A stretch of 64,000 nt of DNA from the NCBI RefSeq assembly GCF_003576645.1, contig NC_044917.1, positions 2,623,103 to 2,687,102 on the forward strand, written 5' to 3'. Source of the stretch: Ipomoea triloba. Taxonomy: Eukaryota; Streptophyta; Magnoliopsida; Solanales; Convolvulaceae. This document shows, piece after piece, positions 21,390-35,238 of the stretch (position 1 is its first letter; each line of letters starts with the position of its first letter). The notes below the pieces were generated by a model, which searched no databases, had not been told where the DNA came from, and saw only the letters and a program-made list of their open reading frames with translations. The translations under genes were made by a program, and so were the position numbers.

Positions 21390-23600
21390 TCACTTTGAGA
21401 GGTTGTTCTCACACTGCCGCTGATAAAACTCGATTCTTGGTATTTCTTCTCAAACTTCACTCATGTGACTAATTGAACTGGCATCTCTTAATTCGCTCTA
21501 CATATTATTGTCAGTGAATTTCTATACATCAGTTTAACATTAGGGAACCCATCAATCCTAGTCACATTGAAAACAAAAAACAATAACTATAGTGAATAAG
21601 GTATCAAATTGGTTGTTGTTAAATTGAAGTGAGTATAGTATACATTAGTACTTGTTGTGGGTGTGTAGACTGTAGAGAACATGCATATATACAGAAAAAT
21701 GAAAGCAAAAGATCATTCATCATTGTCTGTCCACCAAACGCCATTTCCACTACTGAACACCAAATTTTGATCTTACTCGACATGCACTCACATGGACCCA
21801 TCTGGCAAAATGAATCTTTTCTTATTATTTTATTTTAAACAATAATATAATGATAACTGGGAAGATCGAGTACAGTACATGGGTGTGCGCTAATGCATGA
21901 TATGTTAATAATGCAGACCCAAAGAAAAAGTTGCAGCCCATGTGACCCAACTGAGGGCTCCACGCAGCTTCCTAGCTTGATGTAGTGAGAATGAACTATA
22001 CATACATACATATAGATATAGATAGGGTAAATACCAATTTTAGTTCCACAAGTACAATATTAGTAAAATGACAAGTTTTACTTTCTCTCTCTCTATATAT
22101 ATATATATATAGGACAAATACCAATTTTAGTCCCACAAGTACAGTATTAATAAAATGATAATTTTAGTCTATATGTTTAACTTCTACCAATTTTAATGAC
22201 TATTGTTTTAATGCCAAAATTCATCGTGCCGGTCGCCCATTCATCCGTTTAAAACGTGTCCAAATCTAAAAGTCTTAAGATTTTTTTTTTTTCATTTCCA
22301 AATTAAAATTTCAATTTGAATATAAATAAAGGATTTAACCCCTAAATAGATCAGAAATTCACAATCCTTTAGAAATAATTATGGGTTTTTCTTTTTCACC
22401 AAAAAGAAAAAAGAGGGCTATATATTATTTCATTTCATATGTATAGTATTGATGATTGAGGTGTGCATGAATCTTTATGTGTTGATTGATTTTGATAAAT
22501 CAAACTGCAACGGTACAGCATGAGAATCCATGCGGTGGAGGATTAGGTGCCCCCACATGGCTTTCAATCAAAAGCTACCCACCCCACACTATATACCCTT
22601 CATCATTCATCCTACAATTGGACAACTTATATTATTGTACAAACCAACAAGTTGTTTTTAGTTTTTTATTTTCTTCTTTTAGGTTTTCTCAACTCAATTC
22701 ATATGCATGCATGCATGGTATTCATTTATTTAATAATAATTGGAATATAAGTGTCATCATTTTAACAAATGATTAACTTACTTTGAGAGGTTGCTCCTAC
22801 ACTGCCGCTATTAGTGAGACCCGATCCCTGATCTCTTCTTTCAATTTCACCAATGTGACCAGTTGAGTTGCCCATGTGGACAACGTAGAATCAATCTTAA
22901 CTTTGTACCAAGTGATCCAAACTAGACCCTCCCATAACAAAGGTCCAGCCCAAAATCTACATGATCCATAATTTGGGCCAAACCTTTGTTGCAGTGTCCA
23001 CATATTTTATTTAGTAGTAATTAGCAAGCAGTCCATATTTAGCCCATTCAAACTATGGGCAAAACTTGGTAGTATCCAACCCAATAAGCCGATTGGAAAT
23101 TGTTTTTTGTTTTTGTTTTGTTTTTTTTTTTAATAATAACCTAGATTTCTCGGATTTAATGAACTATATCTTAAACCCATGAACTCATAAAAAGATAAAT
23201 TAAGTCAATCTAACTTCAAGACTCAATACTAAACCATAAACTTTTGCGCACAAGGAGCTCAACTGTCCAATCCAAACTCAAAACCTCAATGTCCGTGGCA
23301 AGTTTGAATCCCCACATTGCCGCTTGAAACAAGTCTTAAATGAGATTTATCGTCCACTAGACTAATACCTTGGAGTGAATTTGGATTTTTATTATGTATT
23401 GAAATTTTACCGCCATAAAAATGATAAATTATATTATAGACCATAGTTCACATTATAGGTAAACTATTGATAAATGTTCATTTTAAGTATATTAAAAATA
23501 AATTTTTAATGCAATATAATTTGACTTAATAAAATTTCTTCTTTGTACAAAAAAAAAAAAAGAAGAAGAAGTAATATTCAAAAAATAAACTTGCATAACA
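21390..23600. other. spacer between the receptor kinase and VPS26
   Basis: No supported gene. Repeats include two copies of AATACCAATTTTAGT(T/C)CCACAAGTACA (22030 and 22110) on either side of a (CT)n(AT)n microsatellite, the CTTTGAGAGGTTG ... CACTGCCGCTAT repeat at 22782-22900, and a related word (GCGCACAAGGAGCTC) at 23246. The short frames here have no family resemblance. Confidence 0.45.
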
Positions 23601-24484
23601 TTAAAAACAAAGTAAAGGACCATAGTATGATGTTATGAAAATTAAAGGACTGACTTGTGATTTGAGCACAGAAACAGAAAGGAAAACCTCGGAGAAAACC
23701 AAATCAAACGTCGGATGGTCAAAACTCTTAAAACATTTTTTACAATTGAAACTATGCTCTGAACTCTCTTTCTCGATTGATCGATCCATATATCCGCGCG
23801 ATCCAGGTATGGCTCTTTACTTCTTCTTCGCCACTTCTTTACTTGCACCCACAACCCCCGCTCGATGACAACACATTATGGCCTGAACCATCATGCACGT
23901 GATCATACAGAAACTGATATTTCGTTAATTACAAGAAATGACAATGTTGGGTTTTCGTGATTTATGTTATTACTGGAAGAATTCTCTGGTTCTACAGTTT
24001 ATTGCTGAAAATTTTCTGTGCCTATGTTTATGGCATTTACATAAGAAGTTAAGGCCGGAAGTTTCCTCTTTTAGCAGGCATTTTTTTGGGAAAGTTCAAA
24101 GTTGTCTTTTTTATTATCAGGGCAATTCCCACTACCTGTGTTTTTAGGGGTTGAGGGTTCTTTACCTAATCTCAGTGGGTTTGAGCTCACATATGCACGG
24201 GTTTCACAAGCTATGGACTGTTTAGTGTTATTTTCTCTTTGTTTGCACACTTCTGGCTATTAATGCTAATAGTTTTGAGTCAGTTTTATGCTTTGTGCTA
24301 GGCTGTAGTGAAACCATCCAGGTTGGAATTGAGAAAATAAAGTGATTAGATCAGTTGGTACTTGGCAGTTCTTAGATCAGGTTGTTCATATATAGCTATT
24401 AGTATACCATGGACTAATCCTGATCTTTGAAAGATGCAGCTAATTTGTAGATATATCGTGGATTAGAGTTCATCCTTTAATAGC

Positions 24485-27400
24485 ATGGTAATGCTTCGTT
24501 AACCTCCTTATAATAGTTTTGAGAAGTCTACTTTGTCTTGCCATCTCACTTGTTTCTTGTTGGGGTATTGCATTGATTGGACTTTCCTTTGCAGAATTAT
24601 ATACTTGGAGCTTTTAAGCCAGCATGCCACATTGTAATCACATTTTCGGATGGAAAGTCACGGAAACAGGTGTGTGATCTTTTTAGCCAAGTTGCTCAGA
24701 AATCAGTAAATCGTGACTTACTAAAAATGAACATATCATAGTATAAATCAGTAAATCATGATGGATAGCTTGAGGTATCATGGTGGCAATTGAGGGTCTT
24801 ATCATACGTATCTAGTGATTGAAGTTTTCAAGCCAATAGCATTTGATCATATTTTTTATTCTCTTAAATATAACTTGCCTTTTAATAACCAGGAATATCT
24901 CCTCTAATACAATTAGAGTGATAGGCTGTAATAAATTCCTTATGTTGATGGAAGATTTTAAGATTAGGTCTTGAGACTTCTTTTATGTTCTGTAATTGTG
25001 TTGGATATTTCAGTAATTCGTTCAATGTTCTATTATGCTGCTAGAGTAGATATGTTGTGTTTACCAATTGCTAAATTCCAGGCATCTTAAAAGAATTAAG
25101 TTTTAATCACTACAGAATTTGAAAACTCATTGTTCCAATTTCTATATACCTAAAAATCATCTTTCTATCTTTTGTACTACATTGGTTGTGGACTTGTGGT
25201 ACGCTTCTAAGTTTTTCTTTCCATCATTTGAATACATCCTTAGGTCCCACTGAAAAAGGAAAATGGCCGAACAGTAACGGTCCCACTTTTTCAAAGTCAA
25301 GAAAACATTACTGGGAAGGTATTCTACAATCTCTTTTATCATTTTGTTTCTGATGGATTACTTTAAACATTTTGCAACACTAATTTAAAATTTTACTTAC
25401 TGATGTTGTCACAGATATCAATAGAACCAATATCAGGAAAGAAGATTGAGCACAATGGAATCAAAGTTGAGCTGCTTGGTCAGATAGGTTAGGCTTAACC
25501 TGGTTTTGTTTACTGATATATGCTATGTATTAGAGGCCAAACAACTGTCCTACTACATTATTTTTGGATGCAAAAGTAGATTTTGTCATTTCCCCTTTCT
25601 ATATTTTAAGCATAGTTGTTTATCACTGCATGAAAGTCTCTCACTGCGACTTGCTCAGAATTCGATAGAAATTTTCTTGGCATCTATTATAATTGGAAGT
25701 CCCTCTTTGCATCCACTTAGGCATTATATCTCTTAAATTTGTTATTTTCAAGTAAGAACCATGATCCAGCTTTCTCATATGGGTTATGCTTCCCATGAAG
25801 AGCCTTGCTTTCTCTTTTCACCTTTGCCCATCTCTCTTCCTTTCTCAAACGTTGCACTGTTCCCTTGTAGGGTGATGACAATCTGGTCACAACGCTTTAT
25901 CATTTGCCAAGAAAATTCTTGCTTGGCATCTATTTATGACCCTTTTTTTTTTGTCTTCGCAATCTCTGAAAAGTCTCTGGTTGTAAATACATGGACTTCT
26001 GAATTGCCAGTCGGCAGTTGCAAGGCATAATAATGGCATCTATAATAGTGCATGGAGATTTAAACGTGGGATTAACTAGTAAGATGGTCAGGTCTAATGT
26101 TGCGGTGATAATACTTCATTCTCCATAATAATAAGTTTGATGGCTAGTTTAGTTGATTCTCAGGAATATAGGTTGTTTCAATATTAGCTTTTCCTCAATC
26201 CATGTATTGTTGTTTGGTGCCATTATTTCTGTGAACATATCTTTATTAGTATCTCTTTGTATTTTAATTTTGTATGTATAAAAATGGTAATTGTATGATC
26301 AAATCCACCAGTTTCTTTTGTGCGCAGAAATGTACTTTGATAGAGGGAACTTCTATGACTTTACCTCTCTGGGTGAGTACAACTATTGCTTTGCTTTACA
26401 AATAAGGATTGCTTTATCAGCTCTTGTTTACATGCTATTTTGTGAATTAATCATTATCCATTTGACATTTTCTTTTTCTCTGTTGATTCTTATTAGCTTT
26501 TTCTCGACACTTCTGATTTTTCCTGTAGAGTAGGTACTGCTAGTGAGCAGAAGTCATTTTTTCCTTTGAGGTATTTAATGTCTGATTTCTTCCTTGTAGT
26601 CCGAGAGCTGGATGTTCCTGGGGAATTATATGAGAGGAAAACATACCCGTTTGACTTTTCAACTGTTGAAATGCCTTATGAAACATACAATGGAGTAAAT
26701 GTTCGTCTTAGGTAAGTATGTTCTTTGTCTACTTGGGCTTTTATTTAGGATAAATTTACAGGCATTGATTGGTTGCCTTATCCTTTTTTGATGGTCTTGT
26801 TCACGTTCTTATATGTTGATGCTGTGGGATAAATTATGAGCAAACATGTTTTGGGAATTTAACTCTTTGCTGGTTTAGGTACGTCCTCAAAGTGACAATC
26901 AGTCGAGGATATGCTGGAAGCATAGTGGAATTCCAAGACTTCGTGGTAATATATATATATATATGCTTTTTTCTTCCCGTTGCTTTGATAACCTCGAGCT
27001 TGAAACAATTCCCGACTTTGTTGTCATCTCTTGACCGTTATCTTGACATCTATGAATCAGGTGCGCAACTATAGCCCACCTCCGCCAATCAACAATAGTA
27101 TTAAGGTACTGTTCTTTTGGATAGTGCACTCTTGCTCTTTAATTAATCGACAGTTAGTAGACGTGTGCATGGAAAGGAAACTACTGGGCTGACCGGCTAA
27201 CTGTACTTGATTAATATTCGTTCTTTGGACCTTGTAGATGGAAGTTGGAATCGAAGATTGCCTTCATATTGAGTTCGAGTACAACAAGAGCAAGTAAGTT
27301 AAGTCGAGTGTAATTAGATAACGAACAGATTCTTTAAATGAATTCGCATTCTTGTATGCAATTTTCGTTCAATGGTTATACATACCCTCGTCTGATCTCA

Positions 27401-27999
27401 TTGCAATTCAATTATCTGTAAACAGGTATAATTTGAAAGATGTTATTATAGGCAAAATATATTTCCTTCTCGTGCGAATCAAGATAAAAAATATGGATCT
27501 TGAGATCAGACGCAGAGAATCTACCGGATCGGGGGCGACTGCCCATGTTGAGACAGAGACCCTCGCAAAGTTTGAGTTGATGGATGGTGCTCCCGTCAGA
27601 GGTATATAAATCTATCCCTCGTGCCTTAAAATGTTAGAATCTTACACAATTCTAGGGTTTTCGTGTTGCTCTAAAACCTATCACTTTACATAGATTTATG
27701 ATCAGCGTAACTAGTAGTTTCATACTTTCATTGGATTAGGAATAAAACACTGCTGTTGATTACGACTCCATAGTAATTTGATGCACAAGATAATGAGTGA
27801 ACTTGTTCTCGCTTTCTCAGGTGAATCGATACCCATCAGACTCTTCCTGAGTCCATATGAGTTGACACCGACATATCGAAACATCAACAACAAATTTAGC
27901 GTGAAATACTATTTGAACCTCGTCCTTGTTGATGAAGAAGACAGGCGGTATTTTAAACAGCAAGAAGTCACATTGTACCGCCTCGCTGAAACATCCTGA
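24485..27999 (+). CDS. VPS26: VPS26, retromer core subunit
   Basis: Eleven coding exons give a 301-residue protein: ATG at 24485-24487, then 24595-24669, 25244-25318, 25415-25487, 26328-26372, 26600-26711, 26879-26945, 27061-27105, 27238-27293, 27426-27601 and 27821-27999. Every junction has GT-AG and the phases agree. The product matches Arabidopsis VPS26 almost throughout: NYILGAFKPAC, VELLGQIEMYFDRGNFYDFT, RELDVPGELYERKTYPF, NGVNVRLRYVLKVTISRGY, VGIEDCLHIEFEYNKSKY and FSVKYYLNLVLVDEEDRRYF. VPS26 is arrestin-like and joins VPS35 and VPS29 in the retromer, which sorts vacuolar receptors at endosomes. The first exon would contribute only the start codon before its donor (ATG|GTAATG); a 5' non-coding exon probably ends at 23806 (CCAG|GTATGG). 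That first-exon call is the least certain part. Confidence 0.93.
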
Positions 28000-28251
28000 T
28001 CTTAATTTGATTGGCATTCTCAACTCGTTTTTTCTCCTATGACTGAGAGGACTGGTTTCCAAAGGCTGATTCAATTTTTTCATCTTTTATTCTTGTCCAT
28101 GAGATTAGATGATTCCAAATTTGTATAGACAAACCATTGTACACATGTGGTGGCTGTGGGAAATTTGATTGGTTCGAGTCCTTGTGCTAAGGTGGTCGGG
28201 TTTGAATTAAACCACAATAAGCGTCAAGTAATACCACATGTACTCTCACAT

Positions 28252-28452
28252 TTTTACTCTCTGTTGACATGATATATGCTGATTGATTCACGTTTTACTC
28301 TCTGTTAACGTAACATCTTCTGATTGATTCACGTTTGACTCTCTGCTAACGTGATATATTATGATTGATTCACGTATTACTTACTGTTAACGCTGTTAAC
28401 GTGACATGTTCTGATTGATTTATAGAATATGTGTTATGTTCTGATTGATTAA
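28252..28452 (+). repeat. minisatellite, ~41-bp unit, downstream of VPS26
   Basis: The word TGATTGATT recurs at 28281, 28321, 28362, 28412 and 28442, with CACGT(T/A)T and ACTCTCTG(T/C)TAACGT in between, giving about four degenerate units. It begins about 250 bp after the VPS26 stop codon. Confidence 0.75.
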
Positions 28453-28777
28453 GAATATGGATTTGGTTGGTTTTGTGGCTGCTTAGCTGGCAGATTACAG
28501 TTGGCTGCACTGATTCTGACTTTTCTTCATATCTCCATAAAGGTGGTGAAGCATGGCATTTGAACTAACTCAGCACTATGATGATTAGTGGTTAATTAAA
28601 CTCTGTGATTGAGTAGTTGATGAGTCATTAGCCAATAGAAAATTGTTTAGTGATGGATTATGATTCTAACTTTGTTGTTTATCTTAATCTCTTTTGGTCT
28701 GTGGTCGCTGTCTGCTGATTGAGACAAAAATCTAATTAATAATTATTCATTATTGCATCAAACCTTTTGGCACCAAA

Positions 28778-28940
28778 CAGTGAAATGATCCATGAAATTC
28801 ATCTTCATTATCCTCGAGTATAAAGAACATGATTGCGCCCTGGTCAATTGAGTACAGCCCATACAGTGAAATGGTCCATGAAATTCATCTTCCTTATCCT
28901 CAAGTATAAAGAACATGAATACATGATTACACCTTGATTC
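28778..28940 (+). repeat. direct duplication, 86-bp period
   Basis: CAGTGAAATG(A/G)TCCATGAAA ... CTTATCCTC(G/A)AGTATAAAGAAC occurs at 28778 and 28864 with few differences. Confidence 0.8.
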
Positions 28941-28944
28941 TCGT

Positions 28945-31900
28945 ATCTAAAAGTCATTTTTATACAGGATCAGAGTTAAAAGCGCATTAGTAGTAGGAGT
29001 TAGTTCCTATTTCTCTTCTGGATGCCCGTTCTCACTGGAGTGCTTTTGTGTGTGTGTGTGTGTATAAATATAAATAATCATGTAGATTATAGGTTAAGCA
29101 TTTTGTTTTTTTGTTTTGTTTTTTTTTTTAATCTTTTGTCCAAATTGTATAGATTGAAATTAGTTATGCTCACGACATAGCTTTACTAATTGATCAATTT
29201 AAAGAAGTTAATAGCTAATTTTGCTTTGCTGATAGGTACAGGGTGTACGAGTGTAGCAAGGTACAATTCTTACCGAGATAAGCGTATGTAATTACTTTTG
29301 TTGTGGATAATAGTGTGCACGTACTTTGAAAAATTTGTATAGTGTATACTGTTGAGAGACATGCCACGTAGTTGAACTGAACCTCATTAGAAGGCTACAG
29401 TGTATAGTTGTAGACTTGTAGTAGACTAACTCATCATTTTATCTGATCTAATTGACATAAAAAAAAATGTGTATATGAACTAACAACTAAGTTCTTGAGT
29501 TCAAATTATCTTTGCTAATTTGATTGTTATATACCATATTTTTTACCAATATACATATTATACACACACACTTACACTGTAGTCATACACATAAAATAAC
29601 GCCTACTCGATCGATCAAAATCTTTTGTACTAAAATTCTCTAAAACAATATGATTTTATGTCATTAAATTATAATGAATACAATCAATTTACATACAGTT
29701 AATGAGTATGAAAGATTTCGACAGTCATAAATAATGTAACATTATTTAGGACAAGATGAAACTTTTTGGAGTATTGAACAATCAAGCTGGCTCTACCCCA
29801 TGATAACATTACTATAAATTATACTAATTATAATGCATACTCCATATATATTAATTGAATTGGGACCCATTATAATATTATAGCATATACGAGAGTGTAT
29901 TATTGCTAAGTTAGGTTTATCAGATTAAGTTATTTCATTTAATATAATCACATGAGTTGTATAACTATAATTTTTATTTTTGAATACAACTGACCATATT
30001 ACATTGTAGTATCTGTTCAATTGTATAACTATAATTAATAATACACGTAAACACACTAGGAAGTGGGGAGATTCTATGCAGTGGGCTCAATCAAAAAGGT
30101 GTTAGTAAAAATCAAACTTGTGATTTTTAAGTATTGGTATCACCGTATCATGTTCTGACCACCCCTTTGGACTATTATATTATAAAAGATATAATGTGGT
30201 AGTTTGAGCGGATTATTACATAAGAAGCAGTTTACATGCATACCTTTAGATAGTGGTTGCAGCCTTGTAGATTTGCTTTAATTTATTAAGCAAAAAGAAA
30301 AGAAAAAAAAAAGAGAAATAGTATGCCCATATAAAAACCTAATAAATTCACAAATTAATAAGTATTCTGATTACAACAACAACAATAACAACAATACCAG
30401 TTTTGTGATCAAATGGATGAATCATCATTGCATAAGAAAAAGTAAAATATAAAAAATAAAAATAATATTCATACTAACTACTAAGCCACCGCACACTAAT
30501 GATTTTCCCATTGAGGGGTTTTCCAATATACTGATTTGGAAGAGAGATGAGAGAAAAGAGAATTGACAAGTTCTTTTGCTAAAAGAAACTTGACACTGTT
30601 TTTTAAAAATTTTAAAAGAAAAAATTAAAAAAGTGAGGCATAACGCGTCAGTCTGCTGTACGTTTTTTCCTATTTTGTTTCTCTTTTTATTGGTCGGACA
30701 AAAACCTACCCAACTTAAATACTAAGCCATTGTTATTGCTCTAATACAAGAGATATGAACACAAAACTATAATGGTTGAATTAAAAATTTCTTTATTTTC
30801 TTTAATTTTAGTATGTGCATCAGAAAAGAAAGAATATAATTAATAACACAACACACATAAAATTAAAATATAATATGTCAATAAATTACAACATTTTAAT
30901 TTTGGGGAACGAAATCTTGAATTGTTTAACCAATATGAATGGATACAAGAACACAAAAAATGAAAATGGGAATTTCTTCCATGAGAAGAAATACAATAAT
31001 ATGTTTGGAGCTAGGGTTTGCTAGACAGATTCCAAACAGATAGATAATATACCAAATGAAAAACCCTTTTATTTTGTATTCCTTTTTTTTTAGCAAGCAA
31101 AACCAATAAGGTAAAGATAGATATTACAAAAACAAGAATATATGAAAAGAGCAAAGCCAAGAATTAGACTTGCCTACATAGTACATAGTACTTGCATTTC
31201 CTCATCACGTACCATATAAGACCATCCTCTTCAATTCTTCTGAGTTGCAGTTGGTATATATAACCGCCGCTAAATACTTATTTGATCGGCTCTTTCATCC
31301 TCCCGAGCTCCCACCGCATCCATGGCGGCCGGCGGGAAAATCCTGCCATGAACTCCCTTAGCTTGCAAACATATATGAAGACAGATGATCAGAAGATGGA
31401 AGAAGCTAAGAAGCCATGATGAGAGAGTTGGGAAGCAATCAATGAGGTCAAATTTTTTATATATAGAAGATCAGAGGGAGAGGAATGGGAATATATATAA
31501 TGGAATGTATGGTTTCCATACGGTACAGACGGAAGGCACTATGTAAAATTAAGAAAAAAAAATATTATTTTCAATTTTAAAAGAAAGAAAAAGACAAGAA
31601 AGGTACATGAGGACCTACATCACCACAACATATGTGTGTGTTTCACAAGTGAATAGTATAACTTTCTTAATTTGTCATGAAACAAAACTTAACTAGTAAA
31701 TCAAATCAAAATAAGTTTGTAAATTTCACTTTACTGGCGGTCAGCTTTTAACGCCCATCTGAAAACATGCAGGCCGGATAGTTTAACCTTAAACCATATT
31801 TGATAATTTACCATTCTTTACCAATTTTCGAGACATAAAGTATAAGAATTCTTAATTATGGAGTAAAATCTTATCATTTTCTTAAAATTTACAACTATAA

Positions 31901-32280
31901 CGTCAACTTACTCGTGGCAAAATGGGAATCTGATAAGGAAAGACTATTTATATATAATACATGTGGGACAACTGCCAAGAAAATAATATTACTAAAAAGG
32001 TAAAGTCACCAAAAGGGTGGGGAAGGGAAAACGAAAGATGGAGAAGAAAATTGAAATAATAAGAATTATTATAATATGTGATCGATATGGATTCATAATC
32101 AATAAATATAAAGAATAACATAATAATTTACCAAAAAAAAAAATAAAGAATAACATAACACGATAAAATCTTCATTAAATCTTCAAGATTTTTGGCCATT
32201 AAGAAGTGGTCAGAAACCTAGAGTTATTTTAACCATTCACTATTCAAAAAAATATTTGTTACTATTACATCGTTTCTTCT
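28945..32280. other. long AT-rich spacer
   Basis: No supported protein gene over 3.3 kb. It has a (GT)n run near 29047-29062, scattered poly-A/T tracts and a SINE-tail-like word (TTACATTGTAGTATC, near 29999). A GC-richer island at about 31250-31440 with TATA-like words on both sides could be a small gene; see the finding on a possible broken small secreted peptide. Confidence 0.4.
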
Positions 32281-33145
32281 ATTTTTTGAATGGTCGAAAA
32301 AGGTTGAAATTTTAATAATATTGGTGGTATGAAAGATTTAATACAAGTAATATTTTCCTAAATTTGATTATTCTTTGATGTTTTTTTTTAATTGTTCTAA
32401 CACATGCAGCTTTTAAGAAATTATTAATTAGGTTTCCTTGTTAAGAAAAAAATCCAATCCGCAGCTAGCTGGCAAGATTGATACATTGTGGTCTGGCAAT
32501 AATGTGTGAAACATCATCAAAGGGTGTTTGAGCTAGTTGATATACCAAGAATGATTTTATTTTCTTTTCTTTGTGTGATGTGATTGAAGGCCTTGTATAG
32601 TACTATACACTTTAGAATAGCTAGTAGTTACGATTATAATCCAAAGTGGATTTTAAAATATATGGCTGAGAAATGATTATAATTATTCGCATTATTAGGT
32701 TTTGAATTAATAATAAAGGAACATTTTTAAATGATATGATGATGCCATATGTGTGTGGGGTGTAAGGCCGGATTGGTCAAGTAAAAACGTGTTTTTTTTT
32801 TCTTTTGTAAAAATAGTGTAAATGTGCACCAAGTATAATGATAAAGTGCACCAGTGATATGTAAAAGTGCACTCAAATGACTCAAAACCTGCGACTCGCG
32901 TAAAATTACAAAGTAGAAAGTGCATCTACTGATATGTAAAATTGCACTCAATACGGTTGCACTTTTATATATGCATCAAATGCACTTTGTGTAGTTTTGC
33001 TTAATGCACTTTGTAGTTTTGATCGACGCATTTTTAGTGTTTAAAAAATTGTAACATTTACCAAATTATCACCATGTTTGCAAAATACCTTATTAATGTT
33101 TTCTATTAAATGTTATTGGCATCATTATATTGATTGGCTATTAGC

Positions 33146-33183
<38 letters not shown>

Positions 33184-33543
33184 NNNNNNNNNNNNNNNNN
33201 NNNNNNNNNNNNNNNNNNNNNNNNNNNNNNNNNNNNNNNNNNNNNNNNNNNNNNNNNNNNNNNNNNNNNNNNNNNNNNNNNNNNNNNNNNNNNNNNNNNN
33301 NNNNNNNNNNNNNNNNNNNNNNNNNNNNNNNNNNNNNNNNNNNNNNNNNNNNNNNNNNNNNNNNNNNNNNNNNNNNNNNNNNNNNNNNNNNNNNNNNNNN
33401 NNNNNNNNNNNNNNNNNNNNNNNNNNNNNNNNNNNNNNNNNNNNNNNNNNNNNNNNNNNNNNNNNNNNNNNNNNNNNNNNNNNNNNNNNNNNNNNNNNNN
33501 NNNNNNNNNNNNNNNNNNNNNNNNNNNNNNNNNNNNNNNNNNN
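33184..33543. other. assembly gap
   Basis: There are 360 N between two poly-T tracts (about 33151-33183 and 33544-33576). The true content is unknown. Collapse or failure at a long homopolymer is the likely cause. Confidence 0.99.
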
Positions 33544-33616
33544 TTTTTTTTTTTTTTTTTTTTCTTTTTTTTTTTTCTAAATTATGATAAGTACAACTAA
33601 CAATATAATACAATTA

Positions 33617-33819
33617 GCCAAAGATCTTGTGGTCAAGTGACACCCGGTGTCCCGATTAACACTCCCACATGGATGATGGGAGTGGGTTCGAGCCTTAGTG
33701 GTGGGAGTGGGTTCGAGCCTTAGTGGAGGCAACTGTTAACTCGTTGTGCTTCCGTAGGTTGAAAAAGTAACTAAATTCTACATTGTAACAGAGTCAATAG
33801 TACTCAAAAAAAAAAACAC
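33617..33819 (+). mobile_element. tRNA-derived SINE (Au-like), 13-bp TSD
   Basis: The element has a tRNA-like head with A-box CTTGTGGTCAAGTGACA and B-box GGGTTCGAGCC. A short internal duplication GTGGGAGTGGGTTCGAGCC makes two B boxes. It ends TTGTAACAGAGTCAATAGTA plus poly-A. The perfect 13-bp repeat TATAATACAATTA flanks it (33604-33616 and 33820-33832). Head, tail and target-site duplication agree, so boundaries are exact. Confidence 0.92.
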
Positions 33820-35076
33820 TATAATACAATTATGAATCATTTACATTAAATACTTCTATTAATTATAAGTATTTTTAATTAAAATATTAATACACACTCA
33901 CATATACATACAAGCGTCCCCGTTGTTGATCATCAACTCAATGCTTTCAATTCATTTGGTGGAATCAATTATGAGAGCAAGAAGAAAAAAAAATGATTAG
34001 GTCCCACATAGCTTTGGTGGAGATACCCTCTTGTACGGGCATGAAAGAAAAGAAGTTGAATATTCATTTACTAGCCAAGAAAAAAAGATTGGGCATATGC
34101 GCTAAGGCAATTCAATGACTTAATTATATATCTAAGCTTCTTTCCCCATCAAAAAGATTTTCCTTTGGCAAAATCTCCATTGAATCTAAGCTTCTTTTAT
34201 TGCGGACAACTCCATCCTCGTGTTAGACACGTTTATATCTCCATTCAGAGCATTTCAAGATCCAAGATTGAGTAGTTTTTATGAGTGGAAGGAAATGTCA
34301 CAATTTTTTTTAGTATTTATATATCTCTATTTTACATTAATTATATTAATTAAGTGAAGAAAAACTTTAATACAAAAAAAAATAAAAATCTTTATATATA
34401 GTTTCTCACACTAAAAATTAAAAATAAGAACAATGATGTTAGTGTATTGTGTATGTATATATAGGGTGTACTCTTTTGGACTCTATTGTTTTACTTTTTC
34501 TTTGCCCTAGTGTCTAATCTAATCATGTTTGTTAATTGTCTTTTAATCGCATCATACTTCATATTGTCAATTGTTATTCAATGAGGGGTTTTTTTTTTTT
34601 TTTTCATATTTTTATTGTCTAAAGCTTCCATTACTGTGTTGAAATTAATCTAAGCATGGATTTATTTATTTATTAAATATGTCAATTTATTAAAGCTTCC
34701 ATTACAGTGTTGTCCTACTACCATATCATCATCACATTTACAAATTGCAATTCATTACATACTATTCATTACATATTGTCCTTACAATTTCAACTCACTT
34801 TTAAATTTCATATCACACAATGAAAATGGCCCACAAAAGTACATTTGCAAGCTTACAAATAAAATTTCAAATTTAGCAAGCTTATAAATTTTTTAAAAAA
34901 TAATAATAATAATAATCACTAGTTTTCTTGCATGTCACTTGTTACCTAAATTTGCAATCCACACCCATAAAATGATATGAATAACCTAAGGTTATCCGCA
35001 TCCATAAAATTTTTTCACTTTCAAAATGTCATATCACTAAATTTACAATTAATCACTATTAACTCTTCATTCATAC

Positions 35077-35238
35077 TGCCAAAGACCTTGTGGTCAAGTG
35101 GCATCCGGTGTCCCAATTAACACTCTCACATGGATGATGGGAGTGGGTTTGAGAAAGTAGCTATGAACAAATACTACATTGTAACAGAGTCAATAGTACT
35201 AAAAAATAAAAAATAAAATAAAAATAAAATAAAAAAAC
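35077..35238 (+). mobile_element. tRNA-derived SINE (Au-like), 14-bp TSD
   Basis: It has the same family head (GACCTTGTGGTCAAGTGGCA) and tail (TTGTAACAGAGTCAATAGTA) as the element at 33617, but is shorter in the middle and has an impure A-rich tail. The perfect repeat CTCTTCATTCATAC flanks it (35063-35076 and 35239-35252). Confidence 0.92.

Noticed and set aside
25506..26533. Several 76-89 codon frames
   Set aside because: They are in VPS26 introns; one overlaps exon 5 only by reading through the splice site.
28160..28230. tRNA-like words (GGTTCGAGTCC) after VPS26
   Set aside because: No cloverleaf can be drawn; at most a SINE remnant.
33078..33613. Frames of 148-169 codons across the gap
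   Set aside because: They consist of homopolymer and N bases.
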